From positions 1 through 45,593 of the forward strand of contig JARUKX010000033.1 of assembly GCA_029688825.1 (NCBI GenBank): 45,593 nt of DNA, written 5' to 3'. Source of the DNA: Haloarculaceae archaeon H-GB1-1. GTDB taxonomy: Archaea; Halobacteriota; Halobacteria; Halobacteriales; Haloarculaceae. Positions 16,908 to 25,197 of the stretch are shown piece after piece. Numbering within the stretch: position 1 is the stretch's first letter; every line of letters begins with the position of its first letter. The translations under genes were made by a program, and so were the position numbers. The notes under the pieces are model-generated. The model did not search any database. It was not told where the DNA came from and worked only from the letters and a program-made list of their open reading frames with translations.

Positions 16908-17918
16908 GTGGCAGGCCCTCTCCGATTTCGACGCTCTTCCGAACGATGGACCGAATCGCGCGTCCAGAGCGCCCTCCTGAAGCCGCTGGATCAGCGATTC
17001 GGTGCGACCATGACGACCACCTGGTACAAGCTCCACGGCCCCTACGAGACGCGCCGCCTGGAGATGGACAACGGCGACCTCGCCCTGTTCGCCTGGAGCA
17101 CCCCGGAGGCGACCGGCAGTCCGCCCGAGGCCTACTGGCTCGGCAACACCGAGACGCCGGAGACGCTCTGGCGCACGGACAAGTACACCTTCGACGAAGT
17201 TTCAGACCCCATCTCCGAGTGGGCAGAACGAGAACTGTTCGCCCAGCTCGAACACGACGACCCGTGGCTGGCTGCCAACGAGCATCTCACCCGCTTTTTC
17301 CTCCCGGTGTTCTGCTCGAAGGACGGCCGCGATACGACTCGCGAATTCTTCCGCGAGCACGCCTCGGGCTTCCCCGACGCCGACCGCGACGACGGGCTGG
17401 CGTTCTACGACAGACTCATGTCCCGCGGGCTGCTCGACGACCACCGCTACACGATGGCCGCGAAACTCGGCACCTCCGAACGGCTGGAGGTCGACCGCAT
17501 GTGCTCGACGATGGCGGAGTTCAACGCCGCCAAACTGCTGGCCGACGCCGGCCACGACTTCGTCCCCGAGGTCGAGATGGACTCCGGGCACGCGCTCGAC
17601 TTCCGCGTCGGCGACACGCTCGTCGAGGTCACGCGACCGAAGCCCCCGCGCCGCCGGAACGCCGGCACCCCACAGGCCGCGGTCCGCCAGACCGTCGGCT
17701 CGAAGACCAGCGGCCAACTCGACGTCCACGACGACGCCTTCCTCCTCGTCGACTGCACCTCCTTCCGCGACGACGAGTGGAACGCCGTCCGCGCCGAACA
17801 ACCCGCCGTCGGCCACGAACCGACCGTCGTCTTCCGGATGCGCCCCGACGACCACGCAGAGGGCTACGCCGTCGGCGACGTCCCGCTCGACCTCGGCGGC
17901 GGCATCCGCTGGGTGTGA
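16908..17918 (+). CDS. DUF5784-family protein
   Basis: 336 aa, GTG start. It begins (V)AGPLRFRRSSERW and contains MDNGDLALFAW, YWLGNTETPETLWRTDKYTF and FFLPVFCSKDGRDTTREFF, the signature of haloarchaeal DUF5784. The region DAGHDFVPEVEMDSGHALDF then GDTLVEVTRPKPPRR resembles the D...ExT/K arrangement of nuclease-like folds, but I would not call an activity. The protein is soluble. It is divergent from the secreted propeller gene. The function is unknown. Confidence 0.88.
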   Translation: MAGPLRFRRSSERWTESRVQSALLKPLDQRFGATMTTTWYKLHGPYETRRLEMDNGDLALFAWSTPEATGSPPEAYWLGNTETPETLWRTDKYTFDEVSDPISEWAERELFAQLEHDDPWLAANEHLTRFFLPVFCSKDGRDTTREFFREHASGFPDADRDDGLAFYDRLMSRGLLDDHRYTMAAKLGTSERLEVDRMCSTMAEFNAAKLLADAGHDFVPEVEMDSGHALDFRVGDTLVEVTRPKPPRRRNAGTPQAAVRQTVGSKTSGQLDVHDDAFLLVDCTSFRDDEWNAVRAEQPAVGHEPTVVFRMRPDDHAEGYAVGDVPLDLGGGIRWV

Positions 17919-17955
17919 GTCACAGCGAGGCAGGAAGAGAGCCCACGACCCAGAA

Positions 17956-18294
17956 TCAGTCCGCGACCGACTCGACCCGGTTCGCGTCCGCGTCGTAGTC
18001 GATCATCCCGAACTCCGAGAGCTTCGGGAAGTGAACGTGATGCAACGTAGCTGCGACACGGTTCCGCACCGACTCGTCGGTCGCGTCGACGCCCGATTCG
18101 CGCTCGGCGATCAACTCCGCGCACGTCTCGAGATCCAGCGGCGTCGACGCGTCCGACAACGTCACCAGCGCGACGCGACGCCGCTGGTTGGACAGCACGT
18201 CGTAGCAGTCCCCCCGTTCGAGACCTTCCAGCGTGTCTTGTGGCGTCCGTTCGTCCATATTCGTGGTTCGAAACCCTGACTCTGATTCCGGCAT
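17956..18294 (-). CDS. DUF7344-type winged-helix regulator
   Basis: 112 aa from ATG 18294 (MPESESGFRTTNMDERTPQD). The domain is DVLSNQRRRVALVTL, then ETCAELIAERESG, then VAATLHHVHFPKLSEFGMID, matching haloarchaeal DUF7344 winged-helix proteins and the paralogue at 10727. ATG 18258 (MDERTPQD) is an alternative start that keeps the whole domain. The frame stays open to 18444 but through AT-rich promoter-like DNA, so a longer form is rejected. Targets are unknown. Confidence 0.78.
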   Translation of the reverse strand: MPESESGFRTTNMDERTPQDTLEGLERGDCYDVLSNQRRRVALVTLSDASTPLDLETCAELIAERESGVDATDESVRNRVAATLHHVHFPKLSEFGMIDYDADANRVESVAD

Positions 18295-18444
18295 TACCAA
18301 TACCCAATCTTTGCTATCGGGTAACACTACCGGGCAAAATATGAGGTTTATTTCGGTCCACAATGTAGTAGCGCCTCGGCGAGCGACGAGACGAATCGGC
18401 CACGGTTCCGCTCGTGACAGTTGAACGTTGTGGCCGGCCAACAC
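18295..18444. other. Intergenic region upstream of the winged-helix gene
   Basis: About 150 nt, AT-rich between 18295 and 18370 (for example gcaaaatatgaggtttattt). It probably holds the promoter of the winged-helix gene on the minus strand. TGGCCGGCCA (18431-18440) is a 10-nt palindrome at its edge. No gene is seen. Confidence 0.4.
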
Positions 18445-18740
18445 ACTCCGCCGGCGGAGTCAGGGCGGATCGAGGGCGACGGGCGGTCGTCGAGGACCGC
18501 CCGTGGCGGGCGTAGATCCGTCGCGTTCGAGAAGGGGACCGGCTTCGTCGCTCGGAAGTGAGCGAACGCGGCGCGTTCGCGATCCTCGAAAGACGCTCCG
18601 CGTCTTTCGGAGTTTGAACCCGAGGCAAACGCTCGCTATCACTCGCGTTTGCGTGGTTCAAACCCGCTGTACCGTTCTTCGATTTCGTGGAGTTCGCGAC
18701 ACAGCAAGCTGGTCGCTCACGGATTTGAAATCGAAGAACG
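18445..18740. repeat. Cluster of consecutive unrelated hairpins next to tRNA-Asp
   Basis: Six inverted repeats with different stems follow each other: the 16-nt palindrome actccgccggcggagt (18445-18460); cgggcggtc/gaccgcccg (18480-18488/18495-18503); gcgaacgc/gcgttcgc (18562-18569/18573-18580); cgaaagacgc/gcgtctttcg (18587-18596/18600-18609); gtttgaacc/ggttcaaac (18612-18620/18655-18663) enclosing gcaaacgc/gcgtttgc (18625-18632/18645-18652); and cgttcttcgatttc/gaaatcgaagaacg (18673-18686/18727-18740). The last arm ends in the 3' end of the tRNA. No gene is supported in this 296-nt stretch. Confidence 0.8.
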
Positions 18741-18811
18741 CCCGAGGCGGGATTTGAACCCGCGTCACGACCGTGACAGGGTCGTATGATGGGCCACTAC
18801 ACCACCCGGGC
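18739..18811 (-). tRNA. tRNA-Asp (GTC)
   Basis: 73 nt on the minus strand. The acceptor stem GCCCGGG pairs with CTCGGGC with one G-U pair. The anticodon stem CGACC/GGTCG encloses the loop CTGTCAC, giving anticodon GTC. The T arm is GCGGGTTCAAATCCCGC. The discriminator is G73 (plus-strand c at 18739), the identity base for aspartate. CCA is not encoded and there is no intron. A TATA-like box lies at 18839-18846. The 3' end overlaps one arm of a long inverted repeat. Confidence 0.97.
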
Positions 18812-18838
18812 TTGCAACTATAGGTATCGGGGAGATAG

Positions 18839-18846
18839 GCATAAGA
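18839..18846 (-). promoter_or_regulatory. TATA-like box of tRNA-Asp
   Basis: GTCTTATG on the minus strand, starting about 35 nt upstream of the mature 5' end; this fits a short 5' leader removed by RNase P. Confidence 0.45.
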
Positions 18847-18893
18847 CTTTCCAATTATCGCCAGGGGGCGGTGTGGTACCGCACCCACAGACA

Positions 18894-19127
18894 CTACTCG
18901 TCGAGGACGACGTGGGTCCGGGTGTGACCGACGCCGTCGATATGGTGGATGCCGTCGGTCAGGAGCGACTTCAGGTCGACGAGTTCGTCGGCTTCGGCCT
19001 CGACCATGACGTCGAACTCGCCGGCGACGACGTGCGCCTCGGTTACACCGTCGAGGGCGCGGATGGCCTCGACGACCGACGGCGTCGTTCCGGTGGCGGT
19101 GAGGACGACGATGTACGCTTTGGGCAT
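18894..19127 (-). CDS. Stand-alone Lrp/AsnC ligand-binding (RAM) domain protein
   Basis: 77 aa, starting MPKAYIVVLTATGTTPSVV. It is only the RAM domain of Lrp regulators: a beta-alpha-beta ferredoxin-like fold with VTEAHVVAGEFDVMVEAEAD and GIHHIDGVGHTRTHVVLDE. There is no helix-turn-helix. Such proteins bind amino acids or other ligands and may modulate full-length Lrp partners. It lies between tRNA-Asp and the divergent DUF7521-type gene, 88 nt away. The ligand is unknown. Confidence 0.9.
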   Translation of the reverse strand: MPKAYIVVLTATGTTPSVVEAIRALDGVTEAHVVAGEFDVMVEAEADELVDLKSLLTDGIHHIDGVGHTRTHVVLDE

Positions 19128-19215
19128 CGCCCCTCTAGCTACGACCTGTCACGACGTAAATCCGCGGCCCGCCGAACCGAACCCGTAAGGGTACTCCAGC
19201 GAGTACACACTCGGT

Positions 19216-19551
19216 ATGCGAGTGCCGTTCCCGCCGTTGCACGTGCAACCGGACCTCCCGATGGTGGTCGTGCTGGTGCTGGCTGGGCTGGGGACGGCCG
19301 TGCTCCTGGGCCTCGCGCTCGCGGCGGTCGCGAGGCGGCAGTCCAGACCGTACCTGCTGGTGGCGCTGGCGCTGGCGACGCTGCTGGGGCGGTCGGTCGT
19401 CGGCGGGCTGACGCTGACCGCGGTGCTGGCCGACCCGACGCATCACCTGCTGGAGCACGCGCTCGACGTGGTGATGGCCGCGCTCGTCATCGCCGCGGTC
19501 TACTACGCGCGGTCGACCGAGCGCACCCCGACGGAGAGTGAGAACCCATGA
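19216..19551 (+). CDS. Small membrane protein (DUF7521-like)
   Basis: 111 aa with three predicted helices, near 17-37, 47-66 and 80-99, and a polar C-terminus (ARSTERTPTESENP). From memory it fits haloarchaeal DUF7521, whose genes usually precede a winged-helix regulator as here. A TATA-like cgtaaggg lies about 28 nt before ATG 19216. The stop and the next ATG overlap in ATGA (19548-19551), so the two proteins are translated together. It may be a membrane sensor or anchor for the regulator. Confidence 0.75.
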   Translation: MRVPFPPLHVQPDLPMVVVLVLAGLGTAVLLGLALAAVARRQSRPYLLVALALATLLGRSVVGGLTLTAVLADPTHHLLEHALDVVMAALVIAAVYYARSTERTPTESENP

Positions 19552-20060
19552 CGGACACACGAACGCGAATCGCCGAGTGCATCGCCACCCGGCCGGGAAT
19601 CCACTTCAGCGAACTCGTCCGAGTGCTCGACCTCGCGCCGGGACAGGTGCAGTACCACTGCCGGCGACTGCGCAAGCAAGAGCGCGTCGTCGAGGAGCAC
19701 CTCTACGGGCGGACCCACTACTACGACCCCGAGTTCGACGACTGGGAGCGAGCGGCCATCGCGCTCGCGAAGCGCGAGACCGCCCGGGACGTGCTGTTGT
19801 TCCTGCTCGACGAGGGTGCAGCGCGGCCGGCGGCGGTCGCGGACGACCTCGGTATCGCCCGGAGCACGCTGGAGTACCACCTCGACCGTCTGGTCGAGCA
19901 GAACCTCGTCGAGAAGCAGCGCGGCGACGGCGGCCGCGTCACGCTCTCGCTGGCACGACCGAGCGAGACCCTGCGCCTGCTCGCCGAGGTCGAACCGTCG
20001 ATGCCGGAACGGATGGTCGACCGCTTCACGCGCCTGCTGGACGACCTGCTGGCCGACTAG
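19548..20060 (+). CDS. Double winged-helix transcriptional regulator
   Basis: 170 aa with two winged-helix modules: residues 1-60 (HFSELVRVLDLAPGQVQYHC, then RTHYYDPEF wing) and about 65-130 (ARPAAVADDLGIARSTLEYH, then RVTLSLARP wing). The layout is typical of haloarchaeal ArsR/MarR-like regulators paired with a small membrane protein. It is translationally coupled to the DUF7521-like gene by a 4-nt overlap. Its TAG forms a CTAG (20057-20060) that is also the stop codon of the convergent iron lipoprotein gene. Confidence 0.88.
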   Translation: MTDTRTRIAECIATRPGIHFSELVRVLDLAPGQVQYHCRRLRKQERVVEEHLYGRTHYYDPEFDDWERAAIALAKRETARDVLLFLLDEGAARPAAVADDLGIARSTLEYHLDRLVEQNLVEKQRGDGGRVTLSLARPSETLRLLAEVEPSMPERMVDRFTRLLDDLLAD

Positions 20061-21109
20061 AGCGTTACCGTCGCGGCCGGCACGTCGAGGAACGCCGTCT
20101 CGTAGCCCTCGTGACGGGAGACCTGCGGCGGCGCGTCGACCGTGATCGTCAGCTCCTCCCCGCCCTCGTACGACGGTATCGTCGTTCCGTAGTGGTAGTC
20201 GAGCGACGGGCCGATAGCCGCCGGGAGCGCGTCGTCGAACACCGTCTCCCCGTCCCGGGTGAGCGTTGCCGACAGGGACATGAGCGGCATGACGTAGCGG
20301 TTGTACGGCGTCCGCGGCGAGACGGCGAGATACGGACCGTCGTCGTCCTCGACCACGGCGACGAGGAACGTCGCGTCGCCGCTCTCGGTCGTTGCCGTCG
20401 TCATCGCGTCGAGATCGCCGGCGCTGGGCGCGGTCGAGAGCGGCACCATGTCCATCTGCATGGGCGAGAGGGCGTCGCGGGAGCCCTTTCGGTCGGGCAG
20501 CTTCTCGAAGGTGATCTCGTCCCGCGTTGCCTGTTCGTACTCGAACGGAATCTCGACCGACAGCGGGTCGGCGAACTCGCCGGCGAACGACCCCCGGCGG
20601 GCGAGGCTGGTCGCACCCACGTCGACGACGACGGAGTACGTGCCGTCGCCGTCGAGCGCGAAGTTGTCCCCGAAGTGAAAGCCCATGTTCTGGCTGAGCA
20701 TCGGCCACGGCGAGCGCTTCGCGACGGACTCGCCGTCCCGCCGGACGTCGACAGTGACGCCGGCGTCGACCGGCAGGACCGTCTTCGTCTCCACGTCCCA
20801 GACCGTCGCCATGAGGTGGACGCTGTCCTCCTCGCGCAGAGAGACCTTTTCGGTTCGCGTGCCCGTGACGGTCCAGAAGCGATGCGGGTAGGAGTACATC
20901 AGGCCGACTGCGCGGCGGCCCTTCGTTCCCATCCCGATCATCTCCATCCCCTCGACGTGGGAGGGGACGTACACGGCGTCGGGTCGGTCCTCGACGAGCG
21001 GAACCGTCCTGAGAGATTGCGTCTCGAAGAGTCCGTTACAGCCCGCCAGCGACCCGGCCGCGGCGAGGCCGCTGGCCTTCAGAACGTCGCGTCGTTGCAT
21101 ACCCGTCAT
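20057..21109 (-). CDS. Tat lipoprotein, P19/Tp34-like iron transporter (DUF7350-type)
   Basis: 350 aa from ATG 21109. The Tat signal and lipobox are in MTGMQRRDVLKASGLAAAGS then LAGC. The P19/Tp34-like core has VPSHVEGMEMIGMGTKGRRA, LMYSYPHRFW, DSVHLMATVWDVETKTVLPV and PWPMLSQNMGFHFGDN, with the Met/His ligands typical of these periplasmic iron (or copper) binders. A second beta domain follows (YHYGTTIPSYEGGEELT). A TATA-like box (gaataccctttt on the minus strand) lies at leaderless spacing. It is 55 nt downstream of the DyP-like gene on the same strand. ATG 21100 is an alternative start. Confidence 0.83.
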   Translation of the reverse strand: MTGMQRRDVLKASGLAAAGSLAGCNGLFETQSLRTVPLVEDRPDAVYVPSHVEGMEMIGMGTKGRRAVGLMYSYPHRFWTVTGTRTEKVSLREEDSVHLMATVWDVETKTVLPVDAGVTVDVRRDGESVAKRSPWPMLSQNMGFHFGDNFALDGDGTYSVVVDVGATSLARRGSFAGEFADPLSVEIPFEYEQATRDEITFEKLPDRKGSRDALSPMQMDMVPLSTAPSAGDLDAMTTATTESGDATFLVAVVEDDDGPYLAVSPRTPYNRYVMPLMSLSATLTRDGETVFDDALPAAIGPSLDYHYGTTIPSYEGGEELTITVDAPPQVSRHEGYETAFLDVPAATVTL

Positions 21110-21164
21110 CGTGGGGTCGTTCAAAAGGGTATTCTGGTCGGGTTCTCGAAGGCCGTCGACCCCG

Positions 21165-22436
21165 TCAGGCGGCCGGGTCGGGGCGCGGCAGCGACCGGTG
21201 AGCGCGCGGCGGCAGGAGGTAGTTCCCTCGCCGCTCGACGGTCATGTACTGGAGGATGCCGTTGTTGGTCCGGGTCCCCACCGCAGAGCCATCGGAAACG
21301 TCGGTGCCGTTCATCGCCGTTCTGGTCTCCGCGAAGTCCGCGATAGAGCGCTGGATCGAGAGGAAGTGGAGGCCGGCCTCGCCGCCGTCCGTCGAGTCGA
21401 AGTCCCGCCGGATGATGCGGGGCGAGCCGTCCCGCCGCGCTTCGGCCGACTTCTGGGAGTGGCCGACCATCCCCTTCGACCGCGCCGAATCGTGCGGGAC
21501 GGGACACTCGTCCATGCCGCTATCGCTCCCGAGGTTGTCGCCGACGCCCTCGACGCGCCCGTCGTCGGCGTGGGCGGGACAGAACATCTTCGCGACGCGC
21601 TGGTAGCGGCTGTCCTGTTCGTACCACTGTTCGAGGTGCAGGCGGATGCGCGAGAGGTGCTGGGTCGTGCCGCCGGCGAACGGGCCGGCGTCGATAGTGA
21701 CTGCGTCCTCGCTCGCCTGGGCTTTCTCGAAGCCGGACTTGAACCCCATGTACAGCGGCGCGTCCTCGTCGACGGCGTCGCCGTCGGGCAGCCCCTCGAC
21801 GTCCTGATTCTCGGCAGGCAACCCGCGGCCGACGAACCCGGTTCGACGGGCTGCGACCTCGAAGACCCCGTCGAACGACGCCGCCATCTCGACGCCGTTG
21901 AGCGATTCGTGCTCGCCGCGGAGAGCCTGCTCGGCCCCGAGGACGACCTGTCCGTAGTCGCTGGCGAGGTGGACCACGGCATCCGGGCGGTCCAGGTCGG
22001 GGTCCTCGAACGGCGCGAGAGCCTCGGGTTCGGGGAGTTCGACGCCCGCCGGAGAGGCGTCGTACCGCGAGAAGTACCGCGGCGAGTAGCTCACGGTCAC
22101 GAGCAGGCCGTCGTTGCCGCGAGCGTAGGCGCGTTCCAGCGACCCCAGCGCGTGCTCGACCTGTTCGCGCTCGTCGTCGCTCGGCGTCCCCTCGCCGACG
22201 TAGTCCAGCAGAAGGACGACCCGGTGCCGCGGTGCGACGACGTTGCCGTGGTCGTCGCGGTCCAGGGCGTCGTTCCAGGCGTGCTGGCGCTGCGGGAGCG
22301 TCGAGAGGTCGTCTGTCCCCTGGGGAACGTCCACCTGCTCGCGATTCGTACACGCAGCGAACGCGCTCGCGCCGCCGATGGCGACCGCGCTCTTGACGAA
22401 CGACCGCCGGGAGATGCCGCGTCGGCGCTGACTCAT
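21165..22436 (-). CDS. Tat-exported DyP-type peroxidase-like protein (DUF7405-like)
   Basis: 423 aa. The Tat signal is RRSFVKSAVAIGGASAF with a lipobox-like FAAC (C29). The fold is that of dye-decolorizing peroxidases: an internal ferredoxin-like region, GTTQHLSRIRLHLEQW, the candidate proximal heme histidine H326 in MVGHSQKS, and IIRRDFD then GLHFLSIQRSIADF. The catalytic GXXDG motif reads GFVGRG at 200-205, so the distal aspartate seems missing. By analogy with EfeB it may act on heme or iron outside the cell. It begins the iron operon, with the P19-like gene 55 nt downstream. Activity is uncertain because of the motif change. Confidence 0.78.
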   Translation of the reverse strand: MSQRRRGISRRSFVKSAVAIGGASAFAACTNREQVDVPQGTDDLSTLPQRQHAWNDALDRDDHGNVVAPRHRVVLLLDYVGEGTPSDDEREQVEHALGSLERAYARGNDGLLVTVSYSPRYFSRYDASPAGVELPEPEALAPFEDPDLDRPDAVVHLASDYGQVVLGAEQALRGEHESLNGVEMAASFDGVFEVAARRTGFVGRGLPAENQDVEGLPDGDAVDEDAPLYMGFKSGFEKAQASEDAVTIDAGPFAGGTTQHLSRIRLHLEQWYEQDSRYQRVAKMFCPAHADDGRVEGVGDNLGSDSGMDECPVPHDSARSKGMVGHSQKSAEARRDGSPRIIRRDFDSTDGGEAGLHFLSIQRSIADFAETRTAMNGTDVSDGSAVGTRTNNGILQYMTVERRGNYLLPPRAHRSLPRPDPAA

Positions 22437-22541
22437 CGCCCGGTCGTTCCCGCTAGCGCTCGAAAGGACTTCTGGTAGGACCGTCGAAAGTCTCGGCGCG
22501 AACCGCACACATTCACCTACACGGAGCCCCTCTGGGCGCGC

Positions 22542-23789
22542 ATGACCGACGAGCACGGCGACCGCGAAGACCCGCTCGCGTGGGCGCGCGACCACATGCC
22601 CATCCACGAATCGCTGGCCGAACAGTACGGCGAGAGCGAACCGTTCGACGGCTACACCGTCGCCGTCGCCTCGCACCTGGAGACGAACACCGGCGTCCTC
22701 ATCGAGACGCTGTCCCGCGCCGGTGCGGAGGTGCTGTTCACCCCCAGCGAGCCACAGAGCACCCACGGCGACGTCGTCGCGTTCCTCGATTCATACGAGG
22801 GAATTACCGCGTACGCCGAGGAAGGGATGAGCGACGAGGAGTTCGCGGAGGCCCACCACACGCTGCTGGAGGAGGAGCCGGACCTCATCCTCGACGACGG
22901 GTCGGAACTCATCGCGAAGGTCCACGAATCCCACCCCGGCGTCGCGGAGGGCGTCATCGGCGGCGCGGAGCAGACGACGGCGGGCATCACTCGCCTCGAG
23001 GCCATGGACGACGAGGGCGTCCTCGAATTCCCGGTCTACGGGGTCAACGACACGCCGATGAAGCACTGCTTCGACAACGTCCACGGGACCGGTGAGTCCT
23101 CGCTCACGAACGTCGCCATCACGACCAACGCTATCCTCTCGGGCAAGACCGTCGTCGTGGCGGGCTACGGCTACTGCGGCCGCGGCATCGCCCGCAAGGC
23201 CCGCGGACTCGGCGCGCAGACCGTCGTCACCGAGGTCGACCCCCGGAAGGCGCTGGAGGCGCACATGGACGGTCACAGGGTCACGAACATGGCCGAGGCC
23301 GCCGAGATCGGCGAACTGTTCATCACCACGACCGGCACCGCGGACGTCATCCGCGGGGAGCACTTCGAGGCGATGCCCGACGGCGCGACCCTCTGCAACG
23401 CCGGCCACTTCGACGTCGAGATCGACCAGCCCGAACTCGCCGAGATGGCCGAGACGGTCACCCACCCCAAGGAGGGCGTGACCCGGTACACCATGCCCGA
23501 CGGTCGCGACGTCAATCTGCTCTCGGACGGCCGGCTCGTGAACCTGACCGGGCCGTACAGCCAGGGCCACCCCGCGGAGGTGATGGATACCACCTTCGCC
23601 ATGATGTTCGAAGCCGGCCGCGACATTCGCGAGACCGACCTCGAACCCGGCCTGTACGCCGTCCCCGACCGCCTCGACCGCGGCGTCGCCGAGCGGAAAC
23701 TGGAGACGCTCGACGCGACCATCGACGAACCAACCGACTCCCAGCGCGAGTACGACAGCGACTGGCGCGAGACCGACAGCGGATTCTGA
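22542..23789 (+). CDS. ahcY: Adenosylhomocysteinase (S-adenosylhomocysteine hydrolase)
   Basis: 415 aa. It splits S-adenosylhomocysteine to adenosine and homocysteine, relieving product inhibition of methyltransferases (two are encoded in this window). Family motifs are SHLETNTGVLIETL, DLILDDGSELI, EQTTAGITRL and NDTPMKHCFDN; the NAD-binding loop is GYGYCGRG at 208-215. The short archaeal length is normal. ATG 22542 gives the expected N-terminus. It is divergent from the DyP-like gene across 105 nt. Confidence 0.95.
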   Translation: MTDEHGDREDPLAWARDHMPIHESLAEQYGESEPFDGYTVAVASHLETNTGVLIETLSRAGAEVLFTPSEPQSTHGDVVAFLDSYEGITAYAEEGMSDEEFAEAHHTLLEEEPDLILDDGSELIAKVHESHPGVAEGVIGGAEQTTAGITRLEAMDDEGVLEFPVYGVNDTPMKHCFDNVHGTGESSLTNVAITTNAILSGKTVVVAGYGYCGRGIARKARGLGAQTVVTEVDPRKALEAHMDGHRVTNMAEAAEIGELFITTTGTADVIRGEHFEAMPDGATLCNAGHFDVEIDQPELAEMAETVTHPKEGVTRYTMPDGRDVNLLSDGRLVNLTGPYSQGHPAEVMDTTFAMMFEAGRDIRETDLEPGLYAVPDRLDRGVAERKLETLDATIDEPTDSQREYDSDWRETDSGF

Positions 23790-23847
23790 TACACCGGGCG
23801 GATACTGACACGCTGGAGTTTTTCGTTTGCGGGACCAACGGGCTGCT

Positions 23848-25176
23848 ATGACGACCACGCCCGGAGCCCAGTCGCGAGCGGTTCCGCCAGGTCCCTCGGG
23901 ACTCCCGCTCGTCGGGAGCACGCTCGCGTTCGGATCCGACCCCCTCGAGTTCGCCGCAAGGGTCGCCCGCGAGCACGGGTCCATGGCGAGCTACGAGATC
24001 AGCGGGACGCGCGTCTATCAGCTCAACGACCCCGACCTCATCGAGCACGTCCTCGTCCACCACAACGAGAACTACGTCAAGGGCGAAGTGTTCCAGAACG
24101 TCCTACAGCCCAGCCTCGGGAACGGCCTGATCACCAGCGAGGGGGACCTGTGGCGCGAGCAGCGCCAGCTGCTCCAGCAGGCGTTCTCGCCTGAGCTGAT
24201 CGCCGGCTACGCGGACGTGATGGTCGACGCCACGGAGCGCCTGCTGGCCGACTGGGAGTCGGGGACCGTCCGCGACGTCCACGCGGACATGATGCATTTG
24301 ACTGTCGAGATCGCCGCCAAGGCGCTCTTCGACGTCGACGTCCGTGAGATGGAGGCCGACATCTCCGACGCGCTGGAGACGCTGATGGACCACACCACCA
24401 TGAACCTCCAGCGACCGGTCAAAGTGCCGCTGTGGGTTCCGACGCCCGCCAATCGTCGCTATCAGCGTGCCCTCGACGCGCTGGACGACATCGCCGAGCG
24501 AGTCGTGGCCCAACACGACCGAGACGGCGAGGGGACCGACGTCGTCTCGCTGCTGCTCGCCGACCGCGACCCCGACGACCCGCTCGTCCGCGACCAGATC
24601 GTCACGTTCCTGCTCGCCGGCCACGAGACGACCGCGCTCGCACTCACCTACACGCTCCACGCGCTTGGGCGGACCTCCGACGCCGAACGCACCCTCCACG
24701 AGGAACTCGACGCCGTCCTCGGCGACGGACTGTCCCTTGCCGAGGACCTGCCGTCGCTCCCCGTGCTCGACCGCACCGTGACCGAAGGGTTACGGCTGTA
24801 TCCACCCGCCTGGGAGTTGATTCGAGAGGCCGACGAGGACGATCAGATCGGCAGCTATCACGTCCCGGCGGGGACGACCATCATGATGCATCCGTGGGTC
24901 CTCCAGCGAGATCCGCGGTACTACGACGACCCCGACGCGTTCCGCCCGGAGCGATGGGCCGGCGAGGAGAGCGACCGGCCGACGTTCGCGTACTTCCCGT
25001 TCGGTGGCGGCCCGCGCCGGTGCATCGGCGACCGCTTCGCTCGCCTCGAGGCGGAGCTCGTGCTGGCGACCATCTGTCGGGACTGGCGGCTCGACCCGCT
25101 CGACGACCTCTCGTTCTCGCCGTCCATCACCCTCCGGCCGGACGGCCCGGTCCGGATGCGCGTCGAGCGTCGGTGA
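23848..25176 (+). CDS. Cytochrome P450
   Basis: 442 aa. The heme-thiolate loop is [10 protein letters not shown] with C392. The I-helix oxygen motif is AGHETT at 257-262, the ExxR is E313-x2-R316 (EGLRL) and PERW lies at 367-370. There is no N-terminal membrane anchor, so it is a soluble class I type that needs a ferredoxin and reductase, not seen nearby. The N-terminus has the proline hinge [11 protein letters not shown]. It is 58 nt downstream of ahcY and converges on the SDR gene. Substrate unknown; CYP147/CYP174-like haloarchaeal hydroxylases are the nearest guess. Confidence 0.94.
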   Translation: MTTTPGAQSRAVPPGPSGLPLVGSTLAFGSDPLEFAARVAREHGSMASYEISGTRVYQLNDPDLIEHVLVHHNENYVKGEVFQNVLQPSLGNGLITSEGDLWREQRQLLQQAFSPELIAGYADVMVDATERLLADWESGTVRDVHADMMHLTVEIAAKALFDVDVREMEADISDALETLMDHTTMNLQRPVKVPLWVPTPANRRYQRALDALDDIAERVVAQHDRDGEGTDVVSLLLADRDPDDPLVRDQIVTFLLAGHETTALALTYTLHALGRTSDAERTLHEELDAVLGDGLSLAEDLPSLPVLDRTVTEGLRLYPPAWELIREADEDDQIGSYHVPAGTTIMMHPWVLQRDPRYYDDPDAFRPERWAGEESDRPTFAYFPFGGGPRRCIGDRFARLEAELVLATICRDWRLDPLDDLSFSPSITLRPDGPVRMRVERR

Positions 25177-25197
25177 CTGGAGTTCCGGCCCACGCCC

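Noticed and set aside
18673-18740. The 14-bp inverted repeat at the tRNA end as an integration (att) site
   Set aside because: An att duplication would be a direct repeat of the tRNA 3' end, and no integrase gene is nearby.
18428-18757. Small open frames across the hairpin cluster on both strands
   Set aside because: They are arginine-rich, have no promoter spacing and run through perfect inverted repeats.
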